A stretch of 64,000 bases of DNA from an uncultured Coriobacteriaceae bacterium (GTDB lineage: Bacteria > Actinomycetota > Coriobacteriia > Coriobacteriales > Coriobacteriaceae): contig CALUFC010000001.1 of NCBI GenBank assembly GCA_944319885.1, forward strand, positions 1 to 64,000, written 5' to 3'. A program made the translations under genes and the position numbers. The notes beneath the pieces were generated by a model that worked only from the letters and a program-made list of their open reading frames with translations, did no database searches and was not told the DNA's origin. Below are positions 18,838 through 27,604 of this stretch, in pieces. How positions within the stretch are numbered: position 1 is the first letter of the stretch; every line of letters starts with the position of its first letter.

Positions 18838-19668
18838 CTAGGCCTCCTCGTTGTTCAGCTCGTGCATGTCGCATACGCCGGCTGCCGCCATCGCGTCGAG
18901 CAGGGCGACGCGGCTGCGGTTGGCAATAAGCTCCTCGGGGAAATGAATCTCCTCGAGCATCTGCTCGATGTGGGGATAGCGCCCGATATACATCGCCAGA
19001 TGCGCATCGCTCGAGACGCTCACCTGCACGCCGAGCTCGGCACAGCGCTCGGCAATCGCCGAGCAGGCGCCATGGAACCTGCCGCGCGCATCGACCTCAA
19101 GGCTGTGGTCGTTCAGCTCGATGAGCTTGCCAAGCTCCTTAGCGCGCAGGAGCACCTCATCCATATCGAACGGCACGCCCGAGCGACCCGTGTGCCCCAG
19201 CACGAGCACCTTGCGCTGCTCGAGCGCTCCAACATACATCGCGGTGGTTTGAGCGAGCGAGGCGTCACGGGTGAACGCGCTGTTGTGAACACTCGCCACC
19301 ACGTAGTCGAGCCCCTCGGTCACGCGGTCGTAGAGCGTGCGGTCGTCTCGATAGGCGTTGCCCACGATGGTCACGTTGGCGGCGACATCCTGGCCAAACA
19401 GCTCACCGGAGAGACCGACGATATCGGCCTCGGCGCCGCGAAGCAGCGTCACGCCGTCCCACGTGCGCGGCCAGGCGTGCTGGTTGAGGAAAAACTGGTA
19501 GTTTCGCAGATCGTGACCGGGATAGGTCATGCAGCTGAAGTGATCGGCCGAACCCAAGACCTCGAGCCCCGCGGCGCGCGCCGCGGCGATGTTCTCGGCA
19601 ATGGTCGAATAGGCGTGGCGCGAGTAGAGCGTGTGCGTATGGATATCGCTTGCAATGGTGTATGACAT
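18838..19668 (-). CDS. PHP-domain phosphoesterase (YcdX/histidinol-phosphatase-like)
   Basis: A 276-aa metal-dependent hydrolase of the PHP superfamily. Metal ligands are visible as DIHTHTLYSRHAYST at residues 8-22, GSADHF at about 39, GAEADIV at about 78, ASVHNSAF at about 124, VLGHTG at about 155, LNDHSLE and SSDAHLAMYIG near 220. The pattern is closest to YcdX and the class of PHP phosphatases that act on small phosphate esters; it is shorter than a PolX polymerase and has no His-operon neighbours, so histidinol-phosphatase is not assumed. ATG 19668 has AAAGG upstream. It lies 30 bp after the aminotransferase stop and is coupled to the FmdE-like gene downstream. Confidence 0.85.
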   Translation of the reverse strand: MSYTIASDIHTHTLYSRHAYSTIAENIAAARAAGLEVLGSADHFSCMTYPGHDLRNYQFFLNQHAWPRTWDGVTLLRGAEADIVGLSGELFGQDVAANVTIVGNAYRDDRTLYDRVTEGLDYVVASVHNSAFTRDASLAQTTAMYVGALEQRKVLVLGHTGRSGVPFDMDEVLLRAKELGKLIELNDHSLEVDARGRFHGACSAIAERCAELGVQVSVSSDAHLAMYIGRYPHIEQMLEEIHFPEELIANRSRVALLDAMAAAGVCDMHELNNEEA

Positions 19669-19698
19669 GAAAGCCGCCTTTCAATCTATCCCATCGTG

Positions 19699-20901
19699 TC
19701 AGTATGTCTGGGCGAGCTGCTCCCACGCTGGCAGCGAGCGCTCGATGACGTTCGCATCCACGCAGTAGCCTACGCGCACCCAGCCGGTCACCCCGAAGCT
19801 GTTCGAGGGCACGGGCAGCAGCTCGAAGGCGCGGGCGCGCTCGCAGAATGCCTCCGCATCGTCTTCGAGGGCGCGAACCCATAGATAGAACGCCCCGTCG
19901 GGCTCCACGTAGGTATATCCGAACCGGGTAAGCGCCTGGGTGAGCAGGTTGCGATTGCGCGCGTAGGCCGCGACATCGCTCGGCACGTCGGCGCAGTCTG
20001 CCACCACGCGCTGGAAGAGCGCCGGGGCGCATACATAGCCCAGAGCGCGCGCGGCGCCGGCGACCGCCGCCATCACGCGACGCGCACCCTCGCTTACCTG
20101 CGGCACCAGCACCCAGCCAACGCGCTCCCCGGGCAGCGAGAGCGATTTCGAGTAGGAGTAGCACACCACCGTGTGCTCGTAGATCGCCGGAATCCAGGGC
20201 ACCTCGACGCCGTAGGCGATCTCTCGATAGGGTTCGTCGGAGATAAGGACGATGGGCTGCGGATGCCCCAGCTCGGCGGCGCGGGCGCGATTGGCCTCTT
20301 CAAGCACCGCCGCGAGCTTCTCGAGCACCGCGCGCGGATACACCACACCGGTGGGGTTGTTGGGCGAATCGATGATGATGGCCGCCGTGCGCGGCGTGAT
20401 GGCGCGCCGCACCGCCTCGACATCGATCTGGAAGGTCTCGGGGTGCGCCGGCACCTCGATGCAGGCGGCGCCGGCAACCTCGATCCACACGCGGTATTCA
20501 GGAAAGAACGGCGCGATAACGATCACTTCGTCGCCCGGCGAGGTGACCGCACGGAGCGCGCACGACACCGATGCCGCGGCGCCTACCGTCATGAACACAT
20601 CGGCCGAGGTGTATGTCGTACCGAAGCGCCGGTTAAGCGACGCCGCCACCGCCTCGCGAGCGGCGGGCAGACCGGGCGCCGGCGTGTATCCATGGAGCTC
20701 GGCAGGCGTGAGCTCGGCGAGCGAGCGCTCGATCGATGCTCGCACGGCATCGGGCGCCGGCACGCTCGGGTTGCCCAGGCTGAAGTCGAACACCTTGTCC
20801 GCTCCGATCTGCGCCTTGCGCTCGTTCGCATAGGTGAAGATCTCGCGAATGACCGACGGCTCGACGCCGTAGGCGTACATGGTCTCGTTCAGCATGGGCA
20901 T
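19699..20901 (-). CDS. Pyridoxal-phosphate aminotransferase (class I/II)
   Basis: A 400-aa fold-type I aminotransferase. Signatures are FSLGNPSVPAP at about residue 40, GAAASVSCAL for PLP phosphate binding, SPNNPTGVVYP at about 172, ISDEPYREIAYG at about 223 and the Schiff-base lysine in SYSKSLSLPGERVGW at about 249-263, followed by GWVRVGYC with the substrate-carboxylate Arg near the end. Substrate may be aspartate, alanine or aromatic amino acids and cannot be fixed. ATG 20901 has GAGGGGG upstream; a second in-frame ATG at 20895 is an alternative. It follows ftsH by 14 bp in the same transcription unit. Confidence 0.9.
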   Translation of the reverse strand: MPMLNETMYAYGVEPSVIREIFTYANERKAQIGADKVFDFSLGNPSVPAPDAVRASIERSLAELTPAELHGYTPAPGLPAAREAVAASLNRRFGTTYTSADVFMTVGAAASVSCALRAVTSPGDEVIVIAPFFPEYRVWIEVAGAACIEVPAHPETFQIDVEAVRRAITPRTAAIIIDSPNNPTGVVYPRAVLEKLAAVLEEANRARAAELGHPQPIVLISDEPYREIAYGVEVPWIPAIYEHTVVCYSYSKSLSLPGERVGWVLVPQVSEGARRVMAAVAGAARALGYVCAPALFQRVVADCADVPSDVAAYARNRNLLTQALTRFGYTYVEPDGAFYLWVRALEDDAEAFCERARAFELLPVPSNSFGVTGWVRVGYCVDANVIERSLPAWEQLAQTY

Positions 20902-20915
20902 CCCCCTCGTACGTG

Positions 20916-23192
20916 TTATTCCTCCGCTGCGCTCCGCTCGCTTTCGGAGACAGCCTGCTCGCGGAGCGCCTCGTCCTCGGCGGCGATGGCCGCCTCGGCA
21001 TAGCGGGCGGCATCCTCCTCGAGCTCCTCCTGGGTCATGCGGGGCTTGGCATGCTTGCCGCCCTCCGCCGGTGCCGATCCGCCCGAGGCAGCCGCCTCGC
21101 GCGCGAGGTAGGCGTCCCACTCGTTATCGAGCAGCGCCTCGACGGCATCGCCCTCGACGGTCTCGCGCTCCAAGAGCACGTGCGCCATGAGCTCTAGCTG
21201 ATCGCGGCGCGCCTCGAGGATCGCCTCGGCGCGGCGATGCGCCTCGCGCATGATGCGTTGGACCTCAACGTCGATGCGCCGCGCCGTCTCCTCGGAGTAA
21301 TCCTGGTGATCGGCGTAATCGCGCCCCAGAAACACCTGATGCTGCGCCTCGCCGAAGACCTGCGTGCCCAGCTCCTCGCTCATGCCAAGGCGCGTCACCA
21401 TCTCGCGGGCCATCTTCGTGGCGCGCTCGAGGTCGTTGCTGGCACCGGAGGTGATGTCGTCGCACATGAGCTCCTCGGCCACCCGGCCGCCCAAAAAGAC
21501 AGCGAGCTCGTCGAGCATCTCGTTCTTCGTCTTGAGGAAGTGGTCTTCGGCGGGAAGCTGCAGCGTATAGCCGAGCGCCTGCCCGCGGGAGACGATCGAG
21601 ATCTTGTGCACCGGATCGGAATGCTCGAGGATGTGCCCCACAAGGGCGTGGCCGCTCTCGTGGTAGGCGATGGTGGCGCGCTCCTTCTCGGTCATGACGC
21701 GAGCCTTCTTGGCGGGGCCGGCGATGACGCGCTCCATGGATTCCTCGATCTCGGCCATGGAGATGAGATTCTTCTTGCGACGCGCCGCAAGCAGCGCGGC
21801 TTCGTTCATGAGGTTCATGAGATCGGCGCCCGTGAAGCCCACGGTGAGCTGCGCGAGCTTGTCGAACTTGATGTCGTCGTTGAGCGGCTTGTTCTCGGCA
21901 TGCACCCGAAGAATCGCCTCGCGGCCCTTCACATCGGGACGGTCGACGGTGATCTGGCGATCGAAGCGGCCGGGGCGCAGCAGCGCGGGGTCAAGGATGT
22001 CGGGGCGGTTCGTAGCAGCGATGAGGATGACGCTCTCGTTCTCCTCGAAGCCGTCCATCTCGACGAGCAGCTGGTTCAAGGTCTGCTCGCGCTCGTCATG
22101 GCCGCCGCCCAGGCCGGCGCCGCGCTGGCGGCCGACCGCGTCGATCTCGTCGATGAAGATGATCGAGGGGGCTTGCGCCTTTGCCTCTTTGAAGAGATCG
22201 CGCACGCGGCTTGCGCCAACGCCCACGAACATCTCCACGAAGTCCGAGCCCGAGATGGAGAAGAACGGCACGCCCGCCTCGCCGGCAACGGCTTTGGCCA
22301 AAAGCGTCTTACCGGTGCCCGGAGGGCCCACCAGCAGCACGCCGCGCGGAATCTTCGCCCCCAGCTTGCGATAGCGCTCGGGCGACGCGAGGAAGTCGCG
22401 CACCTCCTCAAGCTCCTCGACAGCCTCGTCGATGCCGGCGACGTCTTTAAACTTCACCTTGGGGCGCGTGGCCTCGCTCATCTTCGCGTTCGTCTTGCCA
22501 AACTGCATGGTCTTGCTGTTGGCACCCATCATCTGGCGCATGAAGTACACCATGAGCGCCAGCAGGACCAGCGTGGGCAGCGCGCTCACGATGAGATTGC
22601 CCCAGAAGTTGGGATCGCTGGTATCGACCACGTACTCGGTATCGGGGTGATCGGCCATGAGCTCGGAAAGCGAATCCGATCCCACGTAGTGCGAGGTAAA
22701 CTGCTCGAGCTTGTCATCATCACCGCGGTCTTTGGCCTTCTTCCAGTACGTGCCGGTTACCGAGCCGTCGACCACCGTATAGGTAAGCGAATCAACCCTG
22801 CCCTGCTTGATGGCGGTCACCATCTCGTTGGTGGCAAGCTCGACAGGCTTGGCGCCACCGCCGAGCGTAGGGCCCATCTGAAAGAACATGTAGGCCAGCA
22901 GCACGCAGGCAAGCAGGAAGTAGAGCCAGTTGGAGCGCGAGGGACCTGGATTGGGGCCACCAGGACGGCGGCTGCCGAGCTTGGCGTCTTCGGGGAACAT
23001 CCGGTCGAAGAGACTCGACTCGCCCTGGTTGTGCTCGCGGTCGCGGCGGGCGCCGTCACCATCCTCGTGGTCTGGGCGCGTGTCCTCCGCGGTGCCCTGG
23101 TGGCCGTCGCGCGGGGCCTTATCGGGCGCATCGCCCTCCGCGAGAAGGGCGATGTCTGACATACGATCGTTGCAAGGGGAACGGAACAACAC
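20916..23192 (-). CDS. ftsH: ATP-dependent zinc metalloprotease FtsH
   Basis: A 758-aa membrane-anchored AAA+ protease that degrades membrane and regulatory proteins. Two membrane helices (about residues 89-105 and 205-225) flank an extracytoplasmic domain. The AAA module has Walker A GPPGTGKT at about 285, Walker B IIFIDEID at about 343 and the second region of homology RPGRFDRQI. The zinc site HESGH is at about 505. The N-terminal 85 residues are unusually long, charged and Gly/Arg/Asp-rich. I start at GTG 23192, which shares one base with the TAG stop of hpt and has GGAGG 10 nt before it. ATG 23162 is possible but has no ribosome site. It is the third gene of tilS-hpt-ftsH. Confidence 0.95.
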   Translation of the reverse strand: MLFRSPCNDRMSDIALLAEGDAPDKAPRDGHQGTAEDTRPDHEDGDGARRDREHNQGESSLFDRMFPEDAKLGSRRPGGPNPGPSRSNWLYFLLACVLLAYMFFQMGPTLGGGAKPVELATNEMVTAIKQGRVDSLTYTVVDGSVTGTYWKKAKDRGDDDKLEQFTSHYVGSDSLSELMADHPDTEYVVDTSDPNFWGNLIVSALPTLVLLALMVYFMRQMMGANSKTMQFGKTNAKMSEATRPKVKFKDVAGIDEAVEELEEVRDFLASPERYRKLGAKIPRGVLLVGPPGTGKTLLAKAVAGEAGVPFFSISGSDFVEMFVGVGASRVRDLFKEAKAQAPSIIFIDEIDAVGRQRGAGLGGGHDEREQTLNQLLVEMDGFEENESVILIAATNRPDILDPALLRPGRFDRQITVDRPDVKGREAILRVHAENKPLNDDIKFDKLAQLTVGFTGADLMNLMNEAALLAARRKKNLISMAEIEESMERVIAGPAKKARVMTEKERATIAYHESGHALVGHILEHSDPVHKISIVSRGQALGYTLQLPAEDHFLKTKNEMLDELAVFLGGRVAEELMCDDITSGASNDLERATKMAREMVTRLGMSEELGTQVFGEAQHQVFLGRDYADHQDYSEETARRIDVEVQRIMREAHRRAEAILEARRDQLELMAHVLLERETVEGDAVEALLDNEWDAYLAREAAASGGSAPAEGGKHAKPRMTQEELEEDAARYAEAAIAAEDEALREQAVSESERSAAEE

Positions 23193-23740
23193 TATGAGTA
23201 GACCTCCGGTTTAAGAACTCCCACGTAAGGGAGGTTGCGGTAGCGCTCAGCGAAATCGAGGCCGTAGCCCACCACAAAGGCGTCGGGGCAATGCGTGCCC
23301 ACATACTTGGGATTGATGGCAGCCTGCTTGCCCTCGATGTCCTTCCACAAAAACGCTGCCACCTCGAGCGACGCGGGCCCGCGGTTGGACAGGTTCTTCA
23401 TGAGGTACTTGAGCGTGAGGCCGGAATCGAGGATGTCCTCGACGATGAGCACGTCGCGACCCTTGATATCCATGTCGAGGTCCTTGACGATGCGCACGAT
23501 GCCCGAGCTCTTGGCGTTGGCACCGTAGCTCGACACCGCCATGAAGTCGATGGCAAGCGGCACGTCGATGGCGCGCATGAGATCGCCCATGAACACCACG
23601 GCGCCGCGCAGCACGGCGATGAGCACCAGGTCCTTGCCCGCGTAATCGCGCGAGATCTGCTCGCCCATGCGCTTTACGATGGACGCGATCTTCTCCTCGT
23701 CGAACAAGACCTTTTCGATGTCGGGGTGCAGCTCGGACAC
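23192..23740 (-). CDS. hpt: Hypoxanthine phosphoribosyltransferase
   Basis: A 182-aa purine salvage enzyme that makes IMP or GMP from hypoxanthine or guanine and PRPP. The PRPP-binding motif [14 protein letters not shown] is at about residues 96-109, and DFMAVSSYG at about 65 is the flexible loop that closes over the active site; [15 protein letters not shown] near the C-terminus is the purine-contact block. GTG 23740 is chosen because AGGAGG lies 6 nt upstream; the longer GTG at 23755 would translate the ribosome site itself. It lies between tilS (34 bp) and ftsH (1-nt overlap), an order conserved in many Gram-positive bacteria. Confidence 0.94.
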   Translation of the reverse strand: MSELHPDIEKVLFDEEKIASIVKRMGEQISRDYAGKDLVLIAVLRGAVVFMGDLMRAIDVPLAIDFMAVSSYGANAKSSGIVRIVKDLDMDIKGRDVLIVEDILDSGLTLKYLMKNLSNRGPASLEVAAFLWKDIEGKQAAINPKYVGTHCPDAFVVGYGLDFAERYRNLPYVGVLKPEVYS

Positions 23741-23774
23741 GGAAATCCTCCTCACGTTAGGACCTTACGGCAGC

Positions 23775-25352
23775 TTACCCTGCAAGGCGTCCTCCTAACG
23801 CGGCGTCCACAGGGCAGATACGTAATTTTACCAGCACTCTTGTAGCCGACGTGCACTTAAACCGGTCATCGAGGCGAATTCCGCCAACCCACACAACGGC
23901 ACCGGAGGGCGCGGTGCGCACCACGGGAACAAGCCGGCGATCGGCCACGGGAATGCGCTCCTCGCCCAGCAGATCCGAGAGCTTCTTCGAGCGCCCGTGC
24001 ATGCCCAGCGGGCACAGCAGGTCGCCCGGCTGCGGCGCATCGACCCACAGGCGCGCCGAACGCGCCTCGGCGGGCATGCGGGAGGCGTCCTCCTTCAGGC
24101 GCACCAGATCGCGCTCGGCATATCCCAGCGATGCGGCATCTACGAGCACGGTGCTGATGCCGGGGCCATCTGCCTGCGACGCTTCGCGCGCAAGCACCAC
24201 CGGATCGGCGCCCGCCGGGACAACGGCAAGCTCCGCCTCGATCACCGCGCCGGCGGGAAGCGCCATCTTGCCCGGGACCGTGAGCCAGCCGGCAACGAGC
24301 AACTCGCGCGCATCGGCCGTGCGCAGCGTGCAGGTGCCGAACTCCATGCGCGCATCGATACCAGCCGGCAGCGTGAGCGAGCCGGAGCCCGTCGCAACGA
24401 GCCCGAGCACCGCCTCGACATGCCGCATCTCGAGCCGCACCTCGGGATCGAGTTCTTTCACCGCAAGCCGCACCATGCGCCGCGCGATGGCGATTTCGGC
24501 AGCCGCAAGACGAACTGCATCGAGCACCACGAGCCCCTCCTCGCGTCGCCGCGTGCAGGTGCGCAGGGCATTTGCTGCAAGATGCTCCATGAAGGCATCT
24601 TCATCGCACAAGATGTCGCAGGTAGCACCGATTGTTTTGTCGAGGTTGCCGTTGCGCTCGCGGGCGACGGGCGCGATCCGGTGCCGCACGAAATTGCGCA
24701 GGTAGGCGGTGTCCTGGTTGCTCTCGTCCTCGCGCCATGTGTAGCCCGCAACCTCGAGATAGCGGCAGAGCTCATCATGGGTGTATCCGATGAGCGGGCG
24801 CACGATGATGTTGCGCCGCCGCGGAATGCTCGAGAGCCCGGCCAGCCCGGCGCCCTTGATCGCGTTCATGAAGAAGGTCTCCGTGCGATCGCTCGCCGTG
24901 TGCGCCGTGAGGATGCGCGCCGCGGCGCGCGGGCAACCCGCCTCGCGGCAGAGTTCGCGCACATAGCGGCGCGCGGCATGATAGCGCACCTCGCGCGCAG
25001 CCGCCTCGAGGTTCTGCCCCTTGAGATCGCCGAACGCAGCATGCTCCACGCATACCGGCACGCCAAGCCGCTCGCACAGCTGCCGGACGAACGCCTCGTC
25101 GGCATCGGATGCCACCCCGCGCAGATGATGGTTCACATGCAGTACGTGAATGCGCTCGCGCGCGATGCGCGCCGAACCGCGGCCGTCGGCGATATCGAGC
25201 GGCGACGAGCATGCCATGACGAGCAGCGCGGTCGAGTCCGCGCCGCCTGATACCATGAGCACCACAGGCGCCGCGGCGCCCTCGTGCCTCGCGGCACCTG
25301 CCGATGCTGCGGATGGGTGGTGCTGGCTATAATGCTGGGCGACCGTTGGCAT
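23775..25352 (-). CDS. tilS: tRNA(Ile)-lysidine synthase
   Basis: A 525-aa enzyme that modifies C34 of tRNA-Ile(CAU) to lysidine so that it reads AUA. The PP-loop is MVSGGADSTAL at about residues 32-42; HHLRGVASDADEAFVRQLC at about 82-100 and the AHTASDRTETFFMN block at about 155 complete the N-terminal catalytic domain. A substrate-binding region and a C-terminal TilS domain with FKCTSATRVLVK follow. ATG 25352 has AGGAGG upstream; the frame continues to 25769 but that part overlaps the divergent hydrolase gene and has no homology. The first gene of the six-gene run ending with the FmdE-like gene. Confidence 0.93.
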   Translation of the reverse strand: MPTVAQHYSQHHPSAASAGAARHEGAAAPVVLMVSGGADSTALLVMACSSPLDIADGRGSARIARERIHVLHVNHHLRGVASDADEAFVRQLCERLGVPVCVEHAAFGDLKGQNLEAAAREVRYHAARRYVRELCREAGCPRAAARILTAHTASDRTETFFMNAIKGAGLAGLSSIPRRRNIIVRPLIGYTHDELCRYLEVAGYTWREDESNQDTAYLRNFVRHRIAPVARERNGNLDKTIGATCDILCDEDAFMEHLAANALRTCTRRREEGLVVLDAVRLAAAEIAIARRMVRLAVKELDPEVRLEMRHVEAVLGLVATGSGSLTLPAGIDARMEFGTCTLRTADARELLVAGWLTVPGKMALPAGAVIEAELAVVPAGADPVVLAREASQADGPGISTVLVDAASLGYAERDLVRLKEDASRMPAEARSARLWVDAPQPGDLLCPLGMHGRSKKLSDLLGEERIPVADRRLVPVVRTAPSGAVVWVGGIRLDDRFKCTSATRVLVKLRICPVDAALGGRLAG

Positions 25353-25406
25353 CGACAACCTCCTCAAATCTGTAGACATTGTAGTCGTTCGAAAGGACCC
25401 GACACG

Positions 25407-26225
25407 GTGCATCGCACGCTTCATCTTCACATCCTCGGCAGCGGCTCCAAAGGCAACTGCGCGCTCATCGAGGGCCCTGAAGGCCTCATCATGATCGACA
25501 ACGGCTTCTCGCGCCGCGAGATCATCGCGCGCATGCACGAACTCGATCTCGATGAGGGTGACGTGCAGGCGCTCCTGCTCACCCACGAGCATTCGGACCA
25601 CATCAGCGGCGTCACTGTATGGTGTCGGCGCTTTGACGGCGCGCTCTTTGCGAGCCTGGGAACCGCCGATACGAAGAAGTATCTCGCGAGCCTGCCGTTC
25701 ACGCCCTTTACCCCCGGCGCCGCGTTCGATGTCGCCGGAGTGCACGTGGAGACCTTTCCCACCTCGCATGACGTGGTAAATCCCGTGGGCTTCCGCTTCA
25801 CCTGCGCTGGAGATGCCATTGGCTTCGCCACCGACACCGGCGTGCTCACCCCCGGCGCCATGAAGGCGCTACGCGACTGCCGGATCCTCGCACTCGAGAG
25901 CAATCACGACGTCCCCACGTTGCGCACCGGCTCTTACCCGCGTTTCCTGCAAGATCGCATCATCTCGGAGCGCGGTCACCTTTCGAACGCGCAGGCCGCC
26001 GCGGCCGTGCCGAAGCTGGTAACCGAGCGCACCGAACAGCTCATCGCCATGCACATCTCGCAGGAAAACAACCGCCCGAGCCTTGCCGTGCGCGCCCTTG
26101 CAGAAGCACTCGGCGCCACACTCGACAACGAACTCGGCTCGTCCGCCACGCTCGAGCGCGGCGACGGCATCCCGGCGCTGCATATTCGTGCCGCCGGGCA
26201 AAACCGCCCGATCAGCTGCTGGTAG
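25407..26225 (+). CDS. Metallo-beta-lactamase-fold hydrolase, WalJ/YycJ family
   Basis: A 272-aa MBL-fold enzyme. It opens with LGSGSKGNCALIEG at residues 8-21, typical of YycJ/WalJ, and carries the metal motif THEHSDHISG at about 60-69 (HxHxDH), FPTSHDVVNPVGF at about 116, FATDTG at about 138, LESNHD at about 160 and the terminal MHISQENN. WalJ proteins are linked to cell-division/DNA processing and to the WalRK regulon in Firmicutes; walRK are not adjacent here. GTG 25407 has AAAGGA about 10 nt upstream. It is divergent from tilS, with 54 bp between starts, and convergent with hsp20. Confidence 0.88.
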   Translation: MHRTLHLHILGSGSKGNCALIEGPEGLIMIDNGFSRREIIARMHELDLDEGDVQALLLTHEHSDHISGVTVWCRRFDGALFASLGTADTKKYLASLPFTPFTPGAAFDVAGVHVETFPTSHDVVNPVGFRFTCAGDAIGFATDTGVLTPGAMKALRDCRILALESNHDVPTLRTGSYPRFLQDRIISERGHLSNAQAAAAVPKLVTERTEQLIAMHISQENNRPSLAVRALAEALGATLDNELGSSATLERGDGIPALHIRAAGQNRPISCW

Positions 26226-26241
26226 CAGCAAAACAAAGAAA

Positions 26242-26275
26242 GGCGGTGCCCGGGCCCGTAGACCCGAACACCGCC
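26242..26275 (-). terminator. Intrinsic terminator of hsp20
   Basis: GGCGGTG (26242-26248) pairs with CACCGCC (26269-26275), with an inner CGGG/CCCG stem. On the minus strand it is followed by TTTCTTTGTTTT, so it terminates the hsp20 transcript. It may also stop the convergent hydrolase transcript. Confidence 0.75.
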
Positions 26276-26334
26276 GCAACTATGACCTGTTGTCACGCGT
26301 TACAGATGCAGTGCGTTGCTGTATGCGCGCAAGG

Positions 26335-26763
26335 CTAGTCGATCGCAATCTTGGTGACGTTGCTCTTCTCCTGAATCTTAGGCACCGTGACGGTGAGCAC
26401 GCCATCAGCGTAGCGCGCGGAAAGGCCCTCGCTCGCTGCGTCCTTGAGGTAGACGCCGCGGGTTGCGCTGTATGCGCTGAACTCCTTCTGCAGGTAGTTC
26501 TTGTCCTTGTTCTCCTCCTTCTCCTCAACATTCACCGAGATGGAGAGACGGCCCTCGTTGAGCTCGACATCGATGTCGTCCTTGTTGACGCCCGTAAGGT
26601 ACGCCTTGACCTCGTAGCCATCGCCCGTGTCCTCGACATCGATGGGGAACGCCTTGGCAACCGAGTTGTTGGCGAAATCCATCATGTCATCGAACGCGTC
26701 GAACAGGGCGCTGGTGGTGGGACGGAGTCCAAATACAGAACGATACGGAATCATGCTTGCCAT
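26335..26763 (-). CDS. Small heat shock protein, Hsp20/alpha-crystallin family
   Basis: A 142-aa ATP-independent holdase. The alpha-crystallin domain spans about residues 38-125 (FPIDVEDTGDGYEVKAYLTG, then the strand block DIDVELNEGRLSISV and GLSARYADGVLTVTVPK). A short C-terminal tail has the V-T-K-I-A-I-D stretch in place of the usual I-x-I. The N-terminal phenylalanine-rich region (ALFDAFDDMMDFANN) is typical of the family. ATG 26763 has AAAGGAG upstream. The gene has a long upstream region with a 10-bp-arm palindrome that may be a heat-shock operator, and its own terminator. It is monocistronic. Confidence 0.93.
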   Translation of the reverse strand: MASMIPYRSVFGLRPTTSALFDAFDDMMDFANNSVAKAFPIDVEDTGDGYEVKAYLTGVNKDDIDVELNEGRLSISVNVEEKEENKDKNYLQKEFSAYSATRGVYLKDAASEGLSARYADGVLTVTVPKIQEKSNVTKIAID

Positions 26764-27090
26764 ACCTCATCACTCCTTTGTGATTGCCCGGGGCGGCGAA
26801 CTCCGGGACTTCGTTTGACACCTCTGTTATGCCCCGCTCGCGTGTCGTTAAACGGAATAAATCATATTTTTTAAGCGTCACAGTATCATCAAATCTAAGT
26901 TCTCGAGACTTAGATTTATCGCCTTCGAGCTGTTCGTCTGCGAGCCCGCCGTTTGAACCGCCTTGCTGCAGCTCGCGGCACCCCCTATGGGATGCGCATG
27001 GTTGCCTTGCAATTTCATTAACACCTCCGCAGGCCCCCTCACTTCATCGTACAATAGATGCATTCCGGGCAATTCCCAGAGAAGGACGTT
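26764..27090. other. 327-bp divergent control region of hsp20 and the tail-anchored protein gene
   Basis: AT-rich around 26850-26920. On the minus strand, TTGATG (26887-26892) and TATGAT (26861-26866) are 20 bp apart, a candidate hsp20 promoter with a long spacer. On the plus strand, TACAAT (27050-27055) is a possible -10 for the downstream gene, without a good -35. The palindrome at 26891-26917 overlaps the hsp20 -35. Confidence 0.45.
26891..26917. promoter_or_regulatory. 10-bp-arm palindrome upstream of hsp20 (HAIR-like)
   Basis: AAATCTAAGT (26891-26900), a 7-bp centre TCTCGAG, then ACTTAGATTT (26908-26917). The arms are perfect. The AAGT-N7-ACTT core has the same spacing as the HspR operator HAIR (CTTGAGT-N7-ACTCAAG) and shares four of seven arm positions. 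It is a likely repressor site for the small heat shock gene. Confidence 0.55.
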
Positions 27091-27579
27091 ATGGCCGGCA
27101 CCAACAACAGCAACGATTCGCGATATCTGCGCGCACAGGGCGCCGACGCGACACGCGCCCCGCTGCAGGATGTTCCACGTGCGCCGCAAGCGGACGCTCC
27201 GCAGCGCAGTGCCTCGAAAACCCCCTATCAGCATCCGCGGCAGCATGTCGCGCAGGAATCCATGCACGACGGTCAAGACCGCTACGATGCGCCGAACGGT
27301 CGGAAGCACATGGGCGTTGCCACGTCCGACCCGCAATACCTGCCGCGCACACGGCCTGTGCAACCCGCCCATCCACGCAAGCAGTACGCCGAGGGCCCGG
27401 ATGGCAAGCCCCAGCGCGCACCGCTTCATTACGAGCGCTACCTGCAAACGCCGAAGCCCGGCAAGGCGATTTTCACCGCGCGTCAAACGCGGGCACGTCG
27501 CCATGTTGCGCGCATCGTGTTGCTGATCGCCCTGCTCGCCATCATCGCCGCCGTGGTTTGGTTCTTCATTCTGCGGTAA
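27091..27579 (+). CDS. Unknown tail-anchored protein
   Basis: A 162-aa protein I do not recognise. About 130 residues of low-complexity, hydrophilic sequence rich in Pro, Gln, Arg, His and Asp, with recurring RAP/RPVQPAH-type stretches, are followed by a basic TARQTRARRH segment and one C-terminal membrane helix (IVLLIALLAIIAAVVWFFIL at about 142-161). It would be tail-anchored, with the disordered part in the cytoplasm. ATG 27091 has AGAAGGA upstream; an in-frame ATG at 27058 lacks one. Its stop is 25 bp before the cysteine desulfurase start on the same strand, so the two are probably co-transcribed. No function can be stated. Confidence 0.7.
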   Translation: MAGTNNSNDSRYLRAQGADATRAPLQDVPRAPQADAPQRSASKTPYQHPRQHVAQESMHDGQDRYDAPNGRKHMGVATSDPQYLPRTRPVQPAHPRKQYAEGPDGKPQRAPLHYERYLQTPKPGKAIFTARQTRARRHVARIVLLIALLAIIAAVVWFFILR

Positions 27580-27604
27580 GCTCTTCGTGTCGCGAGGAGC
27601 CATC

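Noticed and set aside
18838-19668. Histidinol-phosphatase of histidine biosynthesis
   Set aside because: The PHP motifs fit, but no his gene is nearby and the sequence is closer to the YcdX type, so no such pathway role is claimed.
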